Below, in pieces: positions 60,729-64,000 of a stretch of DNA of 64,000 nt. The stretch lies in assembly GCF_001905145.1 (NCBI RefSeq), contig NZ_LWLB01000032.1, forward strand, positions 222,622 to 286,621, read 5' to 3'. The notes beneath the pieces were generated by a model. It had not been told where the DNA came from, did not search any database, and worked only from the letters and a program-made list of their open reading frames with translations. Source of the stretch: Nocardiopsis sp. TSRI0078 (GTDB taxonomy: Bacteria > Actinomycetota > Actinomycetes > Streptosporangiales > Streptosporangiaceae). Position numbers and translations under genes: made by a program. Positions within the stretch are counted from its first letter, which is position 1. Every line of letters starts with the position of its first letter.

Positions 60729-61090
60729 TGGCGCCCTCACTCCCTTCGTTGCGCGCCAGTCTCGCATCCGGTGCGCCCCGCCCGAAGGAGTGGTCCGGTC
60801 TAGACCGCACACACTCCCGCGGAAGGGGCATAAAGGTGTCATGTGTCCGTTTTAGGGCATTTTCCTGCTCTGATTGGGTGAACCCACGAAGGACGAACCC
60901 GGGCTCACTTGGATCCTCCTCCAACCTTGGACGGCGCGGTCCGGACGGATGCTGACGCCGACTCCGCCCGGCGTTAGGGTGACTGCCTGACGGCCCGGGC
61001 CGGGGAGACCCTTCCCCCCACCGCGCCGGCCAGGAGCCGTTTCCGCTGGCCACGGCGGACGGACCGACGAGCAATCCGATCGAGCTGTAG
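60729..61090. other. Divergent promoter region of the GNAT and deoC genes
   Basis: About 360 bp. An AT-richer block at about 60830-60900 (TGTCATGTGTCCGTTTTAGG, then TTTTCCTGCTCTGATTGG) is the likeliest promoter area. No clear operator was recognised. Confidence 0.4.
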
Positions 61091-62038
61091 GTGCCCGTGC
61101 CCCACACCGCATTCGCGCCCGAGGCGACGACCAACCAAGCGCTCCGGGCCTTCCTGCACGGACTCCCGGGCGTGGACGAGGTCGGCGCGCGTGCCCGCGC
61201 CCAGGACCTGTCCACCCGGTCCGTCAAGACCACCGCCAAGGCCCAGGCCATCGACCTGGCCATCAGCATGGTGGACCTGACCACCCTGGAGGGCGCCGAC
61301 ACCCCCGGCAAGGTCCGGGCCCTGTGCGCCAAGGCCGCCGGCCCCGACCCGACCGACCGCACCGTGCCGCGGGTCGGCGCCGTGTGCGTCTACTCCGACA
61401 TGGTCGCGACCGCCGTCGACGCGCTGCGCGGCACCGGGATCGGCGTGGCCTCGGTGGCCACCGCCTTCCCCTCGGGCCGCGCGCCCATGGACGCCAAGCT
61501 CGCCGACACCCGCCGCGCGGTCGCCGACGGCGCCGGCGAGATCGACATGGTCATCGACCGCGGCGCCTTCCTGTCCGGCGACTACCTCAAGGTGTACGAG
61601 GAGATCGCCGCGGTCAAGGAGGCCTGCGGCACCGCACACCTCAAGGTCATCCTGGAGACCGGCGAACTCGTCACCTACGACAACGTGCGCCGCGCCTCCC
61701 ACCTGGCCATCCGCGCCGGGGGCGACTTCGTCAAGACCTCCACCGGCAAGGTGTCCCCGGCCGCCACCCTGCCGGTCACCCTGGTCATGCTGGAGGCGGT
61801 CCGCGACCACCACGCCGCCACGGGAAGGCGCGTGGGCGTCAAGCCCGCGGGAGGCATCCGCACCACCAAGGACGCCATCCGCAACCTGGTCCTGGTCAAC
61901 GAGGTCGCCGGTCCCGACTGGCTGACCCCCGACCTGTTCCGGATCGGTGCCTCCAGCCTCCTCAACGACCTGCTGATGCAGCGCACCAGGCTGACCACCG
62001 GCACCTACCCGGGCCCCGACTACTACACGCTGGACTGA
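61091..62038 (+). CDS. deoC: Deoxyribose-phosphate aldolase
   Basis: 315 residues from the GTG at 61091 (a GTG at 61097 is equally possible). TIM-barrel DeoC with VASVATAFPSG, EIDMVIDRGAF, the Schiff-base Lys about 215 in FVKTSTGK, and the second Lys in GVKPAGGIRTT. It splits 2-deoxyribose 5-phosphate into glyceraldehyde 3-phosphate and acetaldehyde. Two aldehyde dehydrogenase genes follow at once, which would oxidise the acetaldehyde. Confidence 0.94.
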   Translation: MPVPHTAFAPEATTNQALRAFLHGLPGVDEVGARARAQDLSTRSVKTTAKAQAIDLAISMVDLTTLEGADTPGKVRALCAKAAGPDPTDRTVPRVGAVCVYSDMVATAVDALRGTGIGVASVATAFPSGRAPMDAKLADTRRAVADGAGEIDMVIDRGAFLSGDYLKVYEEIAAVKEACGTAHLKVILETGELVTYDNVRRASHLAIRAGGDFVKTSTGKVSPAATLPVTLVMLEAVRDHHAATGRRVGVKPAGGIRTTKDAIRNLVLVNEVAGPDWLTPDLFRIGASSLLNDLLMQRTRLTTGTYPGPDYYTLD

Positions 62039-62043
62039 GAGCC

Positions 62044-63466
<1,423 letters not shown>

Positions 63467-63474
<8 letters not shown>

Positions 63475-64000
63475 ACGGCGCAACACCAGGAGGGCCGCCA
63501 AGGGCGCGGCCGAGGCGGGCGGGGGCACCGGCGGTCCGGCCCCGGCGCGCCTGGCGGTCCGCAAGACCTACAAGCTCTACCTGGGCGGGGCCTTCCCCCG
63601 CTCCGAATCGGGCAGGAGCTACCCCGTGACCTCCGACAGCGGCCGGCACCTGGCCAACGCCTCGCTCGCCTCACGCAAGGACGCCCGCGACGCCGTGTCC
63701 GCGGCGCGCAAGGCCTTCGGCGGCTGGTCGACGCGCACCGCCTACAACCGCGGCCAGATCCTGTACCGGGTCGCCGAGGTGCTGGAGGGCCGCCGCGACC
63801 AGTTCACCGCCCAGGCCGTGGCCGCCCAGGGCCTGTCCCGGGCCGAGGCCGACCGCGTGGTCTCGGCCGCCGTCGACCGGTGGGTGTACTACGCGGGCTG
63901 GACCGACAAGGTCGCCCAGGTGCTCGGCGGCGCCAACCCCGTCTCGGGGCCCTACTACAACCACTCGGCCCCCGAACCCACCGGCGTGGTCGCGGTCCTG
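63467..64000 (+). CDS. Second aldehyde dehydrogenase, N-terminal part (cut by the window end)
   Basis: 178 codons visible from a TTG at 63467 that overlaps the previous stop by eight bases and has GGAGG six bases upstream. After a 25-residue Ala/Gly-rich leader, the ALDH N-terminal domain starts (TYKLYLGGAFPRSESGRSYPV) and runs to the beginning of the NAD domain (APEPTGVVAVL). The catalytic Glu and Cys lie beyond the window, so it cannot be said whether this copy is active. The deoC-ALDH-ALDH order is common in actinomycetes. Confidence 0.88.

Overview
The window is chromosomal DNA from a very GC-rich, sporulating filamentous actinomycete. The evidence is strong GC3 bias, frequent GTG and TTG starts, an SsgB-type sporulation regulator, a SARP/AfsR-type regulator, a roadblock/LC7 protein and a Gly-Gly-Cys-Val tRNA cluster. 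A Nocardiopsis-like genus would fit, but that is an inference from general gene content. No phage, insertion sequence, CRISPR array or integrase is visible.

Layout. 0-2.4 kb: the start of an ECF sigma factor gene, a DoxX-like membrane protein, and a TetR regulator divergent from a membrane-anchored alpha/beta hydrolase. 2.4-12.3 kb: a glycoside-utilisation locus with a LacI regulator, a GH78 alpha-L-rhamnosidase, an ABC sugar importer (two permeases and a lipoprotein, no ATPase) and an exported GH3 glycosidase; three matching palindromes mark the LacI regulon. 12.8-28.8 kb: small-molecule and aromatic catabolism. It holds two MFS transporters, an IclR regulator, a [2Fe-2S] flavoprotein reductase with a CYP199A-like P450 (para-substituted benzoate oxidation is the likely job), a fatty-acid desaturase, a TetR/SDR pair, and a quinate/shikimate operon (TRAP transporter dctQ-dctM-dctP, a QsuB-like 3-dehydroshikimate dehydratase and a QsuD-like dehydrogenase) divergent from its own LacI regulator. 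Both aromatic branches would lead to protocatechuate or 4-hydroxybenzoate. 28.8-39.4 kb: mixed housekeeping, including a TetR, an FAD monooxygenase, tRNA genes, roadblock, PabC-like, SsgB, thrS, a 52-residue protein made of two tandem repeats, and a probable sigma-factor remnant.

39.4-45.3 kb is the most unusual segment. A SARP/NB-ARC regulator is divergent from an operon encoding a 67-residue six-cysteine peptide, a MauD/TlpA-like thioredoxin, an ABC exporter, an S26 signal peptidase and a MauE/DoxX-like redox membrane protein. Three direct repeats with 11-bp period lie in the shared promoter and a strong hairpin separates the peptide gene from the maturation genes. This looks like a dedicated system for making, oxidising, exporting and cleaving a disulfide-rich peptide.

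45.3-64 kb: an acyl-CoA dehydrogenase / acyl-CoA carboxylase operon with a divergent TetR and a three-half-site operator, a small secreted protein, a type II NADH dehydrogenase, a CsoR-like regulator, small conserved proteins, a HAD phosphatase, acetoacetyl-CoA synthetase, a DUF418-type membrane protein, a GNAT enzyme, and a deoC-aldehyde dehydrogenase-aldehyde dehydrogenase operon cut by the window end.
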